Positions 43,498 through 51,119 of a DNA stretch of 51,478 nt are shown one piece after another; the first letter of the stretch is position 1; the number at the start of each line of letters is the position of its first letter. This DNA comes from an uncultured Lachnospiraceae bacterium (GTDB lineage: Bacteria; Bacillota; Clostridia; Lachnospirales; Lachnospiraceae): the NCBI GenBank assembly GCA_947589305.1, contig CANQAP010000012.1, positions 1-51,478 of the forward strand, written 5' to 3'. Under the pieces are notes generated by a model, which saw nothing but the letters and a program-made list of their open reading frames with translations, was not told where the DNA came from and did not search any database. A program made the position numbers and the translations under genes.

Positions 43498-45501
43498 CTA
43501 AAGCATTCGAAATATTTTTATATCACCCACAGTTAAATTTGTTTCACTAACTTCTACATTAACGTCTACTTGATCTAATGGTTCAGTACGTAAAGCATTT
43601 ATATCAATTTTATTATTTTTAGTAAGTGGTAAACTATCTCTAAATTTAAATTTAGATGGAATCTGTCTAGATGACATAGTTGGATTACCTATTATCTGTT
43701 CATAAACTATTTCTTTAACTATTTCTTCTTTTTCATCTTCCGTAATATTTGGATTTTTTAACACTATATGACATAAAGGCATATTCCCTTTTAATTTTTC
43801 ATCGTAATAATCTACAATTTTTGCATAACGTACCTTATCATTTTTTTCTATTTCTTTTTCTATCTCATTAGGTTTAATTTTATAACCATCTATTCTAGTA
43901 AAAGAGCGATCTTTTCGTGCACTTATGTAAAATATCCCATTCCTATCCATTTCAGCAAGATCTCTAGTTCTTATATAAGATTTACCATCCATTTCATAAT
44001 GTTTTACTATAACATCTCCATTAAATATTCCATTTGTAACATGTTCTGATGACACAACTAATTCACCTTTTAATCTATCCATGTTTTCTTCAAACTTCAA
44101 CGGAACAAGTTTATCCTCAATATCTGGATCAACTATCGAATAAGTAGTTTGAGGAATAGGTATCCCAATTGAATCAAATAAATTATAATCAGCTTTAGCA
44201 TATGTTCCACAACCACAATATTCACTCATGCCATGTCCCTTTTCTACTGGGTAATTACATCCATGTTCTTGAAGTTTATTATTTATATTTATTTCATCGT
44301 CAGCAGATTTTGAATCTCCTCCATATACAATTTTATGAAGAAATGATAAATCTTCACCTTTCATATATGCACTATTAAATATTTGATCTAAAAAAGATGG
44401 CGGAGTCATTATTGCATTTGGCTTATATTTTAATATTAGATATCCAAATTCATTGAATACAAACTCATCTATATGAATATTTGTTCCCTTATTTGCATAT
44501 GTCTGAATTCCATTATTAAATCTCCCAAATGGTGCAAATCCAGGTAATATATGTAAAGAAGTTTCTCCCTCTTTAGGACCAACTCCAGCTAATTTACACT
44601 GTTTTAAAGATGAGATTGCATTTTTATTAGATAATGCGATTGGTTTTGGTCTTGTACCACTTGTACCTGATGTATGCCCAATATAATTTATACTATTTGG
44701 ATCATGTACTATTTCTATTTTAGAATTTTCACACTCTCTTGCTAAATTTTTATATTTCATAATTCTAAGAGGTGAATTTTTAATAGCTTCATTTAGAGTT
44801 TCTTCTAACATATTCATACTAGATAATTTTTCCAGTACTGCTTTTTCTCTTATTAACTTTTCTATTCCTCCAAATTCTTTTACAATGCTCTTACCATCTT
44901 TTAACCTATCATAATTTATAATATCTTTCAGATATTCATATTGTGCATTTATATCCATCGAATCACTTGCGCTTAAAATTATTATATTTCCAATTCCTAG
45001 GTCTTTTAATTCATGTTCAATTGGTTTAAGCATACCTAAATAACATTTATCTAAAGCAACAATGTATTTTGGTTTTTCGTATTTTATTATTTCCAATACC
45101 TTTTTGGCATTTGCTATCATATCCATACTATCAGGTCTTGGATCAATGTAATCTGATACTGCTCCAATCTGTGTAGCACCAAACCAAAGTTCCTCCTCCT
45201 CCGGAACATTTGATACCAAATACAGTATATTTTCACCCTTATTTACACCAATTTGTGAAAAAACTTTTGATGCAATATCTGCATTATGAAACATTTCATC
45301 ATATGTGGTTTCTTTGCAATAATAAATATAAGCAATTTTATTTTTACAATCCTTGGTTTCTGATTTTAAATATTCTGTCATATTCATGTTTGGAATGTCA
45401 AGACAATCATTAATTTGTTCTTGTGTTATACCTTGACTAAAGTAATATTTCATCCATGGTTTATCAATATGTGGATAACCGGTTAATATGCTTTTTTTCA
45501 T
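43498..45501 (-). CDS. Adenylate-forming enzyme (AMP-binding), AT-rich, horizontally acquired
   Basis: 667 residues from the ATG at 45501 with GGAGGAAAT upstream. ANL-superfamily features: YIGHTSGTSGTRPKPIALSN (AMP-binding loop), KGHGMSEYCGCGTY, YIRTRDLAEMDRNGIFYISARKDRSF, and PLTKNNKIDINAL with the terminal catalytic lysine. Long insertions make it larger than typical acyl-CoA ligases. Substrate unknown. Codon third positions are almost all A or T and lysine codons are mostly AAA, very unlike core genes here, which points to recent transfer from a low-GC donor. It is surrounded by broken genes. Confidence 0.85.
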   Translation of the reverse strand: MKKSILTGYPHIDKPWMKYYFSQGITQEQINDCLDIPNMNMTEYLKSETKDCKNKIAYIYYCKETTYDEMFHNADIASKVFSQIGVNKGENILYLVSNVPEEEELWFGATQIGAVSDYIDPRPDSMDMIANAKKVLEIIKYEKPKYIVALDKCYLGMLKPIEHELKDLGIGNIIILSASDSMDINAQYEYLKDIINYDRLKDGKSIVKEFGGIEKLIREKAVLEKLSSMNMLEETLNEAIKNSPLRIMKYKNLARECENSKIEIVHDPNSINYIGHTSGTSGTRPKPIALSNKNAISSLKQCKLAGVGPKEGETSLHILPGFAPFGRFNNGIQTYANKGTNIHIDEFVFNEFGYLILKYKPNAIMTPPSFLDQIFNSAYMKGEDLSFLHKIVYGGDSKSADDEININNKLQEHGCNYPVEKGHGMSEYCGCGTYAKADYNLFDSIGIPIPQTTYSIVDPDIEDKLVPLKFEENMDRLKGELVVSSEHVTNGIFNGDVIVKHYEMDGKSYIRTRDLAEMDRNGIFYISARKDRSFTRIDGYKIKPNEIEKEIEKNDKVRYAKIVDYYDEKLKGNMPLCHIVLKNPNITEDEKEEIVKEIVYEQIIGNPTMSSRQIPSKFKFRDSLPLTKNNKIDINALRTEPLDQVDVNVEVSETNLTVGDIKIFRML

Positions 45502-45525
45502 ATTTCCTCCATAATAATTCATATC

Positions 45526-45726
45526 TTATACACTAAATTTCATAATATATCCATAATTCGTTCCAATGGCACCGCATATTTTGTCAAGTATCGTGAGATT
45601 GACCAACTCGTCATGACACATACGGATCATTATATTTGGAGAAATACCTGCCACCCGCCGTAATTTCGCCTGACTCATTTTCTTTTCAATAAATGATTCC
45701 CATCATTTGTTATATATAATTGCCAT
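45526..45726 (-). pseudogene. Cro/C1-type HTH regulator broken by a single nonsense codon
   Basis: A 67-codon frame from the ATG at 45726 reads MAIIYNK, TGA (45705-45703), WESFIEKKMSQAKLRRVAGI, SPNIMIRMCHDELVNLTILD, then KICGAIGTNYGYIMKF and a stop. This is the full length and pattern of the PF13443-type small repressors, which have KLW at the TGA position; a TTA to TGA change would explain it. A restart at the internal Met (MSQAKL) could give a truncated product. The gene precedes the AT-rich adenylate-forming gene on the same strand. Confidence 0.7.
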
Positions 45727-45937
45727 AATACCCCACTATTATAACAAAATAGATTTAAAACGATAGTGTTATTATACACAATACATACCAACTACACAAG
45801 TCAATCTCGCCCATTTTGTGAAGAACATTGTTTTTTGCTTATTTTACGGCATTTAGTAAATGTAATTTAATACTATGGAGTCGAAAAACCAAAGTCCTAC
45901 CTTACCATAGGAATCCCATTTTACAAAAAGTCACTGA

Positions 45938-46215
45938 TCAACTTTTCATACCGTATTTTTTCTGAGCAATTATGTCAGTTTTTCTAATCATCACAAAATA
46001 CTTCAGTGCTTCTTTAATTACTTTTTCTTTCTCTGGCGGAAACTGCAGTTGCTTGATGCCATCAGACTTCAGTTTTTTGTAATTCTCCCTCTCAATCATC
46101 CCACACTTCCTCTTAACCTGCGCTATATGCAGATTGCTGACCTTCCACCGAATTTTTCCAAAGCATACGCTTTGATTTCCTCATAACTGGCTTTTTTCTC
46201 TGCCGTCACATCCAT
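45938..46215 (-). pseudogene. RlmD (23S rRNA uracil methyltransferase) C-terminal remnant, frameshifted
   Basis: VTAEKKASYEEIKAYALEKFG, then after a frameshift near 46144 KVSNLHIAQVKRKCGMIERE, NYKKLKS and PPEKEKVIKEALKYFVMI. This matches the helical tail that follows the catalytic domain in Clostridial RlmD/RumA proteins. The methyltransferase domain itself is absent. Confidence 0.6.
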
Positions 46216-46295
46216 ATGTTGGATCATTAGCATTACGACATACTATATTCAATGGACAGGGTTTTTGAATAAATATTCCATCATGATCTAACAAT

Positions 46296-46745
46296 TCATT
46301 GATTACCATTGGTGCCAACATAAAACCTAAAAAGCGAAAAAAACTGCTCCATGTGCATCCCAAGATGAGCCGACATGAGGATAAGTCCCCAATGGGAGGC
46401 GAATAAATGGATCTGCCTTGCCATCATCATCCCGCCGCTGATATGCAGAAAGCGGAAAACAAATCCCGACATCATGATCCCACTGACACAGAGTGCCGCC
46501 ATATCCAACAGGAGCAGCAGGTCAAGTGCCGTAGCAAAGTCTCGAGACGGGGTGTACTTTCCCTTGGCAAAACGTTTCCACCACCCCAGATTCAGAATAT
46601 GATGAGTAAGGAACAGCACCAGCATAACAGCACCAAGCCATTCATGGATTTCCTGCCCGATCAATATTTCCGCCATCAAAAGCGGCAGAAGAACGATCAT
46701 GGCAAGGTCAACAATTCTTTTACCGATTTGTTTTGATTGCTTCAT
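46296..46745 (-). CDS. DUF4405 family membrane protein, possibly C-terminally truncated
   Basis: 149 residues from the ATG at 46745 (AAAAGGAGA upstream); the longer frame to 46841 lacks a ribosome site. Four hydrophobic helices with histidines placed as in b-type cytochrome-like DUF4405 proteins: EIHEWLGAVMLVLFLTHHILN, SGIMMSGFVFRFLHISGG, and ASHWGLILMSAHLGMHME. The family is associated with extracytoplasmic flavin/electron-transfer systems. The last 15 residues diverge and end early beside the RlmD remnant, suggesting the 3' end was lost. The next genes upstream are a flavodoxin and a flavin reductase. Confidence 0.75.
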   Translation of the reverse strand: MKQSKQIGKRIVDLAMIVLLPLLMAEILIGQEIHEWLGAVMLVLFLTHHILNLGWWKRFAKGKYTPSRDFATALDLLLLLDMAALCVSGIMMSGFVFRFLHISGGMMMARQIHLFASHWGLILMSAHLGMHMEQFFSLFRFYVGTNGNQ

Positions 46746-46858
46746 AGTGTTCTCCTTTTCTGCCGCCCTGCCAACTTTTCGAATCCCCATCAGCGGCTGG
46801 ATGTGGGAAACGTCCTGTGCCAAGGAATCCGGCACAGGCATTTCAAATCATTTCCGGT

Positions 46859-47578
46859 TTAGTCAATTCCAAGCCCGTTAGCCCACGCAAGGACATCGTC
46901 CGCAGAGACATCAGCAGAAAAGCGGTGTCCGTCCAGCCAAGTAGCATCGTTTGCGGCAGATCGAAGTGCCGAATCGCTGCTGCCAAATCCGCTGCTTGCG
47001 GAGGTGCAGAACGCCACCAAGGTCTTGCCGGAGAAATCATAACTCTCGATAAAAGTACTCATAATTCGCGGTGCTTCACCCCACCAGATGGGATAACCGA
47101 TGAACACGACATCGTACTGATCCATATTTTCTACGGAGCCGGAAATCGCAGGGCGGGCGGTTGGGTCGTTCATTTCCACAGAGGAACGGCTCCCTGAATT
47201 GCCATAGTTTAGATCCTCGTCCGTATAGGGCTGCTCCGGCGTGATCTCGTAGAGGTCAGCGCCGAGTCCGTCGGCGAGTTTTTGTGCCACACCCTCGGTG
47301 TTGTTGGTGGCGGAGAAATATGCCACAAGGATTTTGCTATCCTCTGGATCATGATCCGACTCGGAAACGGTATCATCAGGATTTACATCCGGCGTTTTAC
47401 CGGATTGCTCACTTTCCTCACTTACATTTCCTTCTTCAGAAGGTGTCGCGGACTGATCTTCTGTATTCTGTGAGAAATCGGTATTTCCATTGTTTTCAGT
47501 CGATTCGGTGTTGCCTGCGCAAGCGGCAAGGGCAAATACCATAACAAGTGCGAGTAAAATCGTTAAGAGTTTTTTCAT
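46859..47578 (-). CDS. Lipoprotein flavodoxin
   Basis: 239 residues, GGAGG before the ATG. Signal peptide with lipobox ALAAC (Cys 20), then an acidic Ser/Glu/Asn-rich linker to about residue 80, then a flavodoxin domain: ILVAYFSATNNTEGVAQKLADGLGADLYEI (FMN phosphate loop), VVFIGYPIWWGEAPRIMSTFIE and LVAFCTSASSGFGSS. It probably shuttles electrons by FMN on the outer face of the membrane. Its neighbours, a DUF4405 membrane protein and a flavin reductase, fit a small redox cluster. Confidence 0.9.
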   Translation of the reverse strand: MKKLLTILLALVMVFALAACAGNTESTENNGNTDFSQNTEDQSATPSEEGNVSEESEQSGKTPDVNPDDTVSESDHDPEDSKILVAYFSATNNTEGVAQKLADGLGADLYEITPEQPYTDEDLNYGNSGSRSSVEMNDPTARPAISGSVENMDQYDVVFIGYPIWWGEAPRIMSTFIESYDFSGKTLVAFCTSASSGFGSSDSALRSAANDATWLDGHRFSADVSADDVLAWANGLGID

Positions 47579-47605
47579 TTTTATTTCATACCTCCATATT
47601 GTTTG

Positions 47606-47746
47606 TCATCTACCGGCTCCAGCCGTCGCCGTCCTCTGCTTTTCAAGGAAATGTGCCAATTTGTCCGCCAATCTGTCTTTGATAAGCGTTACGTGTTGCA
47701 CCATGATCTGATTCAAGTCAGCTCCGGTGATCCTTTTGGCATCTTG
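47606..47746 (-). CDS. Possible small protein or gene remnant
   Basis: 46 codons between flavodoxin and flavin reductase; the start at 47746 overlaps nothing but has AAGGA too close to the ATG. It reads DAKRITGADLNQIMVQHVTLIKDRLADKLAHFLEKQ, a plausible amphipathic helix pair. Not recognised. It may be the tail of a decayed gene. Confidence 0.25.
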   Translation of the reverse strand, partial: QDAKRITGADLNQIMVQHVTLIKDRLADKLAHFLEKQRTATAGAGR

Positions 47747-47754
47747 CATCTTCC

Positions 47755-48309
47755 TTATTTTTCCGGCATCTTTTTGAAAGACAGGCATTGTCCAATTACT
47801 TCGCCGGTTTTCAGATATTGATAGGTAGGAAACTCAAACAGCACCGGTTTTAAGCTGTCATAATTCACTTTACCTTTTTCGTTCAGATGTTCCTCCGCCA
47901 CATAGGTGTTGTCGATCGTACAGATGAAGCTCTCAAAACCAGAGGTATGGTAGACGTCCACCACGCTACACTCTATGGTCAAAGGAGATTTGCGGATAAG
48001 CGGCGCACCCGCGTCTCCAAGGTCATATTCAAACACAGCGGACTTATCCGCCTTTGCCCCGCTGACTGATCCCACATAGTCCGCCTCCGGCAGCATGACC
48101 TCGTTTACAAGGTTGATCGAGAGCTTTTTCGTCTCCTTGATGCACCCGTTAATGAAGTGCGGCGCAGCGAGACTCACCATCACACGGTCATGTCCGATGA
48201 TCCCAAGATGTCCTACCAAAGTCCATGTCGGCTTATCGCCGTTCATTGCACCTATCACCGTTATAGGCATGGGATAAAGCGCCAGCTTGGAACCGATATT
48301 TTTCTTCAT
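47755..48309 (-). CDS. Flavin reductase family protein (FMN-binding split barrel)
   Basis: 184 residues, GGAGG before the ATG. Split-barrel marks: PMPITVIGAMNGDKPTWTLVGHLGI, DRVMVSLAAPHFINGCIKET, LSINLVNEVMLPEADYVG and the C-terminal YQYLKTGEVIGQCLSFGK-like end. It binds FMN and either reduces it or carries electrons from NAD(P)H. Transcription starts from a promoter framed by two copies of a palindromic operator, so it is probably repressor-controlled. Confidence 0.88.
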   Translation of the reverse strand: MKKNIGSKLALYPMPITVIGAMNGDKPTWTLVGHLGIIGHDRVMVSLAAPHFINGCIKETKKLSINLVNEVMLPEADYVGSVSGAKADKSAVFEYDLGDAGAPLIRKSPLTIECSVVDVYHTSGFESFICTIDNTYVAEEHLNEKGKVNYDSLKPVLFEFPTYQYLKTGEVIGQCLSFKKMPEK

Positions 48310-48335
48310 AGTATCTTACCTCCGAATTTGTATTC

Positions 48336-48383
48336 TGACATCGTGTCAATATGAAGTATGACACTATTCTGACACGATGTCAA
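48336..48383 (-). promoter_or_regulatory. Flavin reductase promoter with twin palindromic operators
   Basis: TTGACA (48383-48378) and CATACT (48360-48355) are 17 bases apart on the minus strand. TGACATCGTGTCA occurs at 48336-48348 and its inverted copy TGACACGATGTCA at 48370-48382. Each is itself near-palindromic (TGACA-N3-TGTCA). One covers the -35 box and the other the expected start point. The layout suits a TetR-type dimer pair; no such regulator lies in the window. Confidence 0.82.
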
Positions 48384-48574
48384 TATCTATTTCAATTTTA
48401 TTCAATCTTTCACAAAATTTTCACATAGCACTCGTATGAGACTGCTAAATATTGTTATTTTATCGTTCATATCGAAATCGTAAATATCGGAAAAACGCTA
48501 ACTATAACCTATTTTGCCGTTTTAGAAATTTTCATATATGAACATTCTTTTATGTACAAAATAACAAAACGTTC

Positions 48575-49165
48575 TTAAATTTTTGTGATAACTGCTGTTG
48601 CCAGACCAAATTCAACCGCTTCTTCCGCTCGGAAATAACTGTCGATTTTTGTTTTTTCGTATACCTCTTCCTTTGTTCTTCCGGTCCGCTCAGCAATGAT
48701 TTCACATAGTATTTGCCTTACGTTCATCAAGTCATCCACTTCCTTCTGAATCTCAAGCGGTTTCATACCCCCTATATCACGGCTTCCAAATGCCGGGTCA
48801 TGCACCATGATCTTTGTATGCGGAAGCATTTCCCTTTTATCACCGGCTAAAAACAGGATAGAACCCATGCTTGCTGCCATTCCGGTACATACTGTTTTTA
48901 CCGGTGCCTTCATCATGCGGATGCAGTCATATACTGCCAGACCGCTTGTAACCTCGCCACCCGGACTATTGATATACAGTGTAATCTCTTCCTTTGGATT
49001 CGTCTGATTCAGATAAATAAGCTGTTTTATCAGTTCATTTGAAACATCCGCATCAATCATACTTGTAAGAAATATTTTTCTCTCACAAAAAAAGCTGTCT
49101 TCTAATGTAAATAACTGATAACCTTTTGCTGTTTCATTGATCAATCTTGGTGTTTTATAATTCAT
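48575..49165 (-). CDS. ClpP-family serine protease in a conjugative-element operon
   Basis: 196 residues. All three catalytic residues are present: Ser in GMAASMGSILFLAG, His in IMVHDPAFG, Asp in KTKIDSYFRAEEA (replacing the usual DRD). Also LYINSPGGEVTSGLAVYD. ClpP forms a barrel protease fed by Clp ATPases; no Clp ATPase gene is adjacent. It overlaps the upstream small gene by four bases (ATGA) and lies downstream of a VirD4-type ATPase, so it belongs to a mobile element and is probably not the housekeeping clpP. Confidence 0.88.
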   Translation of the reverse strand: MNYKTPRLINETAKGYQLFTLEDSFFCERKIFLTSMIDADVSNELIKQLIYLNQTNPKEEITLYINSPGGEVTSGLAVYDCIRMMKAPVKTVCTGMAASMGSILFLAGDKREMLPHTKIMVHDPAFGSRDIGGMKPLEIQKEVDDLMNVRQILCEIIAERTGRTKEEVYEKTKIDSYFRAEEAVEFGLATAVITKI

Positions 49166-49542
49166 AATACATCATTACTCCTTTCTATAATACTTTGCTC
49201 TGGTATATAACCGGCATCCATAACAAATCCTACAAACGGCAGAATCAAAATAGCAAAGAGTATAGACTCTTCTAAACTCTGCATCTCATAAAACATTAAA
49301 TTCAATTCTTCTTCTACCCGCTCTGAACAACGTTGTATTGTTCTTCCTATCACTTCATTCCCTGTGTCCTTATCCGGAATCCTATCGATTATATCCGGTA
49401 TGTCACTATATTTTTTTCTCATGTATTCAAATAGCTGTCCTGTAGTCATTTCCAGATATTTATCCTGTATTTTCCATATACTGATCGTATCTGCATGATG
49501 AAGATTTTGCCACTTGCTTAAACTTTGTATTTTTTTCTTCAT
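49162..49542 (-). CDS. Small protein of unknown function, one membrane segment
   Basis: 126 residues from the ATG at 49542, 9 bases after AAGGAG; an ATG at 49548 is nearly as likely. A charged N-terminal part (KYLEMTTGQLFEYMRKKYSDIPDIIDRI) is followed by a hydrophobic segment near residue 95 (ESILFAILILPFVGFVMDAG). Not recognised. It is coupled to the ClpP gene by an ATGA overlap and sits 13 bases after another unknown gene, within the conjugative-element operon. Confidence 0.7.
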   Translation of the reverse strand: MKKKIQSLSKWQNLHHADTISIWKIQDKYLEMTTGQLFEYMRKKYSDIPDIIDRIPDKDTGNEVIGRTIQRCSERVEEELNLMFYEMQSLEESILFAILILPFVGFVMDAGYIPEQSIIERSNDVL

Positions 49543-49555
49543 ACTCATCCTCTCC

Positions 49556-49906
49556 TTAATAATACATATGATAAAAATTATCGACTGCTATGTCCGAAAG
49601 CCATAACAGGGCATCCAGTGCAAGATCAAACTTTTCCCGATCGCCTGATGTATAATACTGATACACCACTAATACCAAATCTTTATATGTATGAGTATCT
49701 ATCCATTCCTCAGGAAGCTTCAAATTATTTATGATCCGTTTAATCGTATTGCACTGTTCAGACTGTCCGAATCCCCTGTTTACAAAATAATAGAGCGTTG
49801 CATCTGCAATGCCCTCCAACATTTTTTCTATGTATCTCTCACGGCTTATAATGCCGTTCCTAGCATTTTCTATTAACTGATCCAGTGGTATTTTCTTATC
49901 TGTCAT
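49556..49906 (-). CDS. Small soluble protein of unknown function
   Basis: 116 residues from the ATG at 49906 (AAAGGAGAA upstream), overlapping the end of the VirD4-like gene by 11 bases. Helical, with IPLDQLIENARNGIISRERYIEKMLEGIAD and YKDLVLVVYQYYTSGDREKFDLALDALLWLSDIA. No family recognised; such genes are common between coupling-protein and later genes in Clostridial conjugative elements. Confidence 0.7.
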   Translation of the reverse strand: MTDKKIPLDQLIENARNGIISRERYIEKMLEGIADATLYYFVNRGFGQSEQCNTIKRIINNLKLPEEWIDTHTYKDLVLVVYQYYTSGDREKFDLALDALLWLSDIAVDNFYHMYY

Positions 49907-51119
49907 AATCGTTCTCCTTTCCAAACGGATTAATTTTTTCTACCTTCCGGGGTGCTTCACCTCTGGTAAATAAGTAGGCATCTGAAAGTCCCATATTCAG
50001 GATTTTTTCTATCGGCTGATTTGCCTTAATGCTGATATAATCCGCAGTGTTTACATCCTGACCGCCAAGATATAGCAGATGGTCACAGCCATTTATTATG
50101 GTCTTTGCCTGTGCAGGTGTGTACATGGTTTCAAGCTGGCTCAGGCTTTGCAAAATCAGACTGACCGATAATTCTCTGGAACGGATAACGGATATGATCT
50201 TGTCAAAATCAGGTATGTAAACATTGTTTGCAAAATCATCTAAGATCATCCTTACCGGCACCTTCAGTCTTCCATCCGGATTGGAGTCGGCTTCCCTGCA
50301 TAGTTGCTGAATTGCCTGCGTATAGAAAACATTGATCAGATTATCAAATGCCCTGTCTGTATCACTGACATTGACAAACAGTATCATTTTCTTTCTCTCC
50401 AAATCCCTTATATCGAATCTGCTTTTGGCATTAAACATATGTTTAATTTCGTGGAAATCATACAGTTCCAGTGCATTTGCAAGAAACTGTGATATACAGC
50501 CCCATGTCTTTTCCGAATGCAACACATTACTGTATGTTTTGTACTTTTTCACTGCAAAACTATCCGGACATTCCGCTTCAAATTCATCAAAGATTCTTCT
50601 TCCGTCCTTGTTGCCAAGAAGCCTGAACATCTCTGTTACACTGGTCATAGTTTGTTCCTTTTTTGGTAGTGCCTCCACCACAAACGCAATGAGACTGGTC
50701 AATACCATTTTTGCAGCTTCCTCCCAGAATGGATCCTTTGTACATCGTGTCGGAAGCATTGCCTGTGATATTGTCAAAATATCCTGTTCCCTGCATTTTC
50801 CCGTTTTCTCATTTCTTTCTATATAATCCAGCGGATTATAAGCGCATGACTTTTCCGGCTGCACAAAATCCAACACATAAACCTTGTAACCAGCCGCTTT
50901 CAGTTTTCGATTTAGCTTCCTGTAAAGCAGTCCTTTTGTATCTGCCACAATCATGCTTTCATTACACTGCTCAATATTCGGTATCACATAACCTGTTGTC
51001 TTTCCACAGCCGGAAGCCCCAACAATCAAATCATTATTATTGATTTTTGTTTCCCATGTGTCATTCACCACCCTGACCTGTTTTGCCAAGATTCTGTAGT
51101 TCCATTTGTTTTCGAGCAT
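49896..51119 (-). CDS. VirD4-type conjugative coupling ATPase
   Basis: 407 residues, GGAGG before the ATG. Walker A GASGCGKTTGYVIPN (about residue 33), Walker B VPVRMILDDFANN, then SRELSVSLILQSLSQLE and GGQDVNTADYIS, as in TraG/VirD4 coupling proteins of the CD1115-type group in Clostridial integrative elements. It has no N-terminal membrane helices, unlike full-length VirD4, so it must be recruited by another protein. It would drive relaxase-bound DNA into the type IV secretion channel. It starts the operon that continues to the ClpP gene. Confidence 0.9.
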   Translation of the reverse strand: MLENKWNYRILAKQVRVVNDTWETKINNNDLIVGASGCGKTTGYVIPNIEQCNESMIVADTKGLLYRKLNRKLKAAGYKVYVLDFVQPEKSCAYNPLDYIERNEKTGKCREQDILTISQAMLPTRCTKDPFWEEAAKMVLTSLIAFVVEALPKKEQTMTSVTEMFRLLGNKDGRRIFDEFEAECPDSFAVKKYKTYSNVLHSEKTWGCISQFLANALELYDFHEIKHMFNAKSRFDIRDLERKKMILFVNVSDTDRAFDNLINVFYTQAIQQLCREADSNPDGRLKVPVRMILDDFANNVYIPDFDKIISVIRSRELSVSLILQSLSQLETMYTPAQAKTIINGCDHLLYLGGQDVNTADYISIKANQPIEKILNMGLSDAYLFTRGEAPRKVEKINPFGKENDYDR

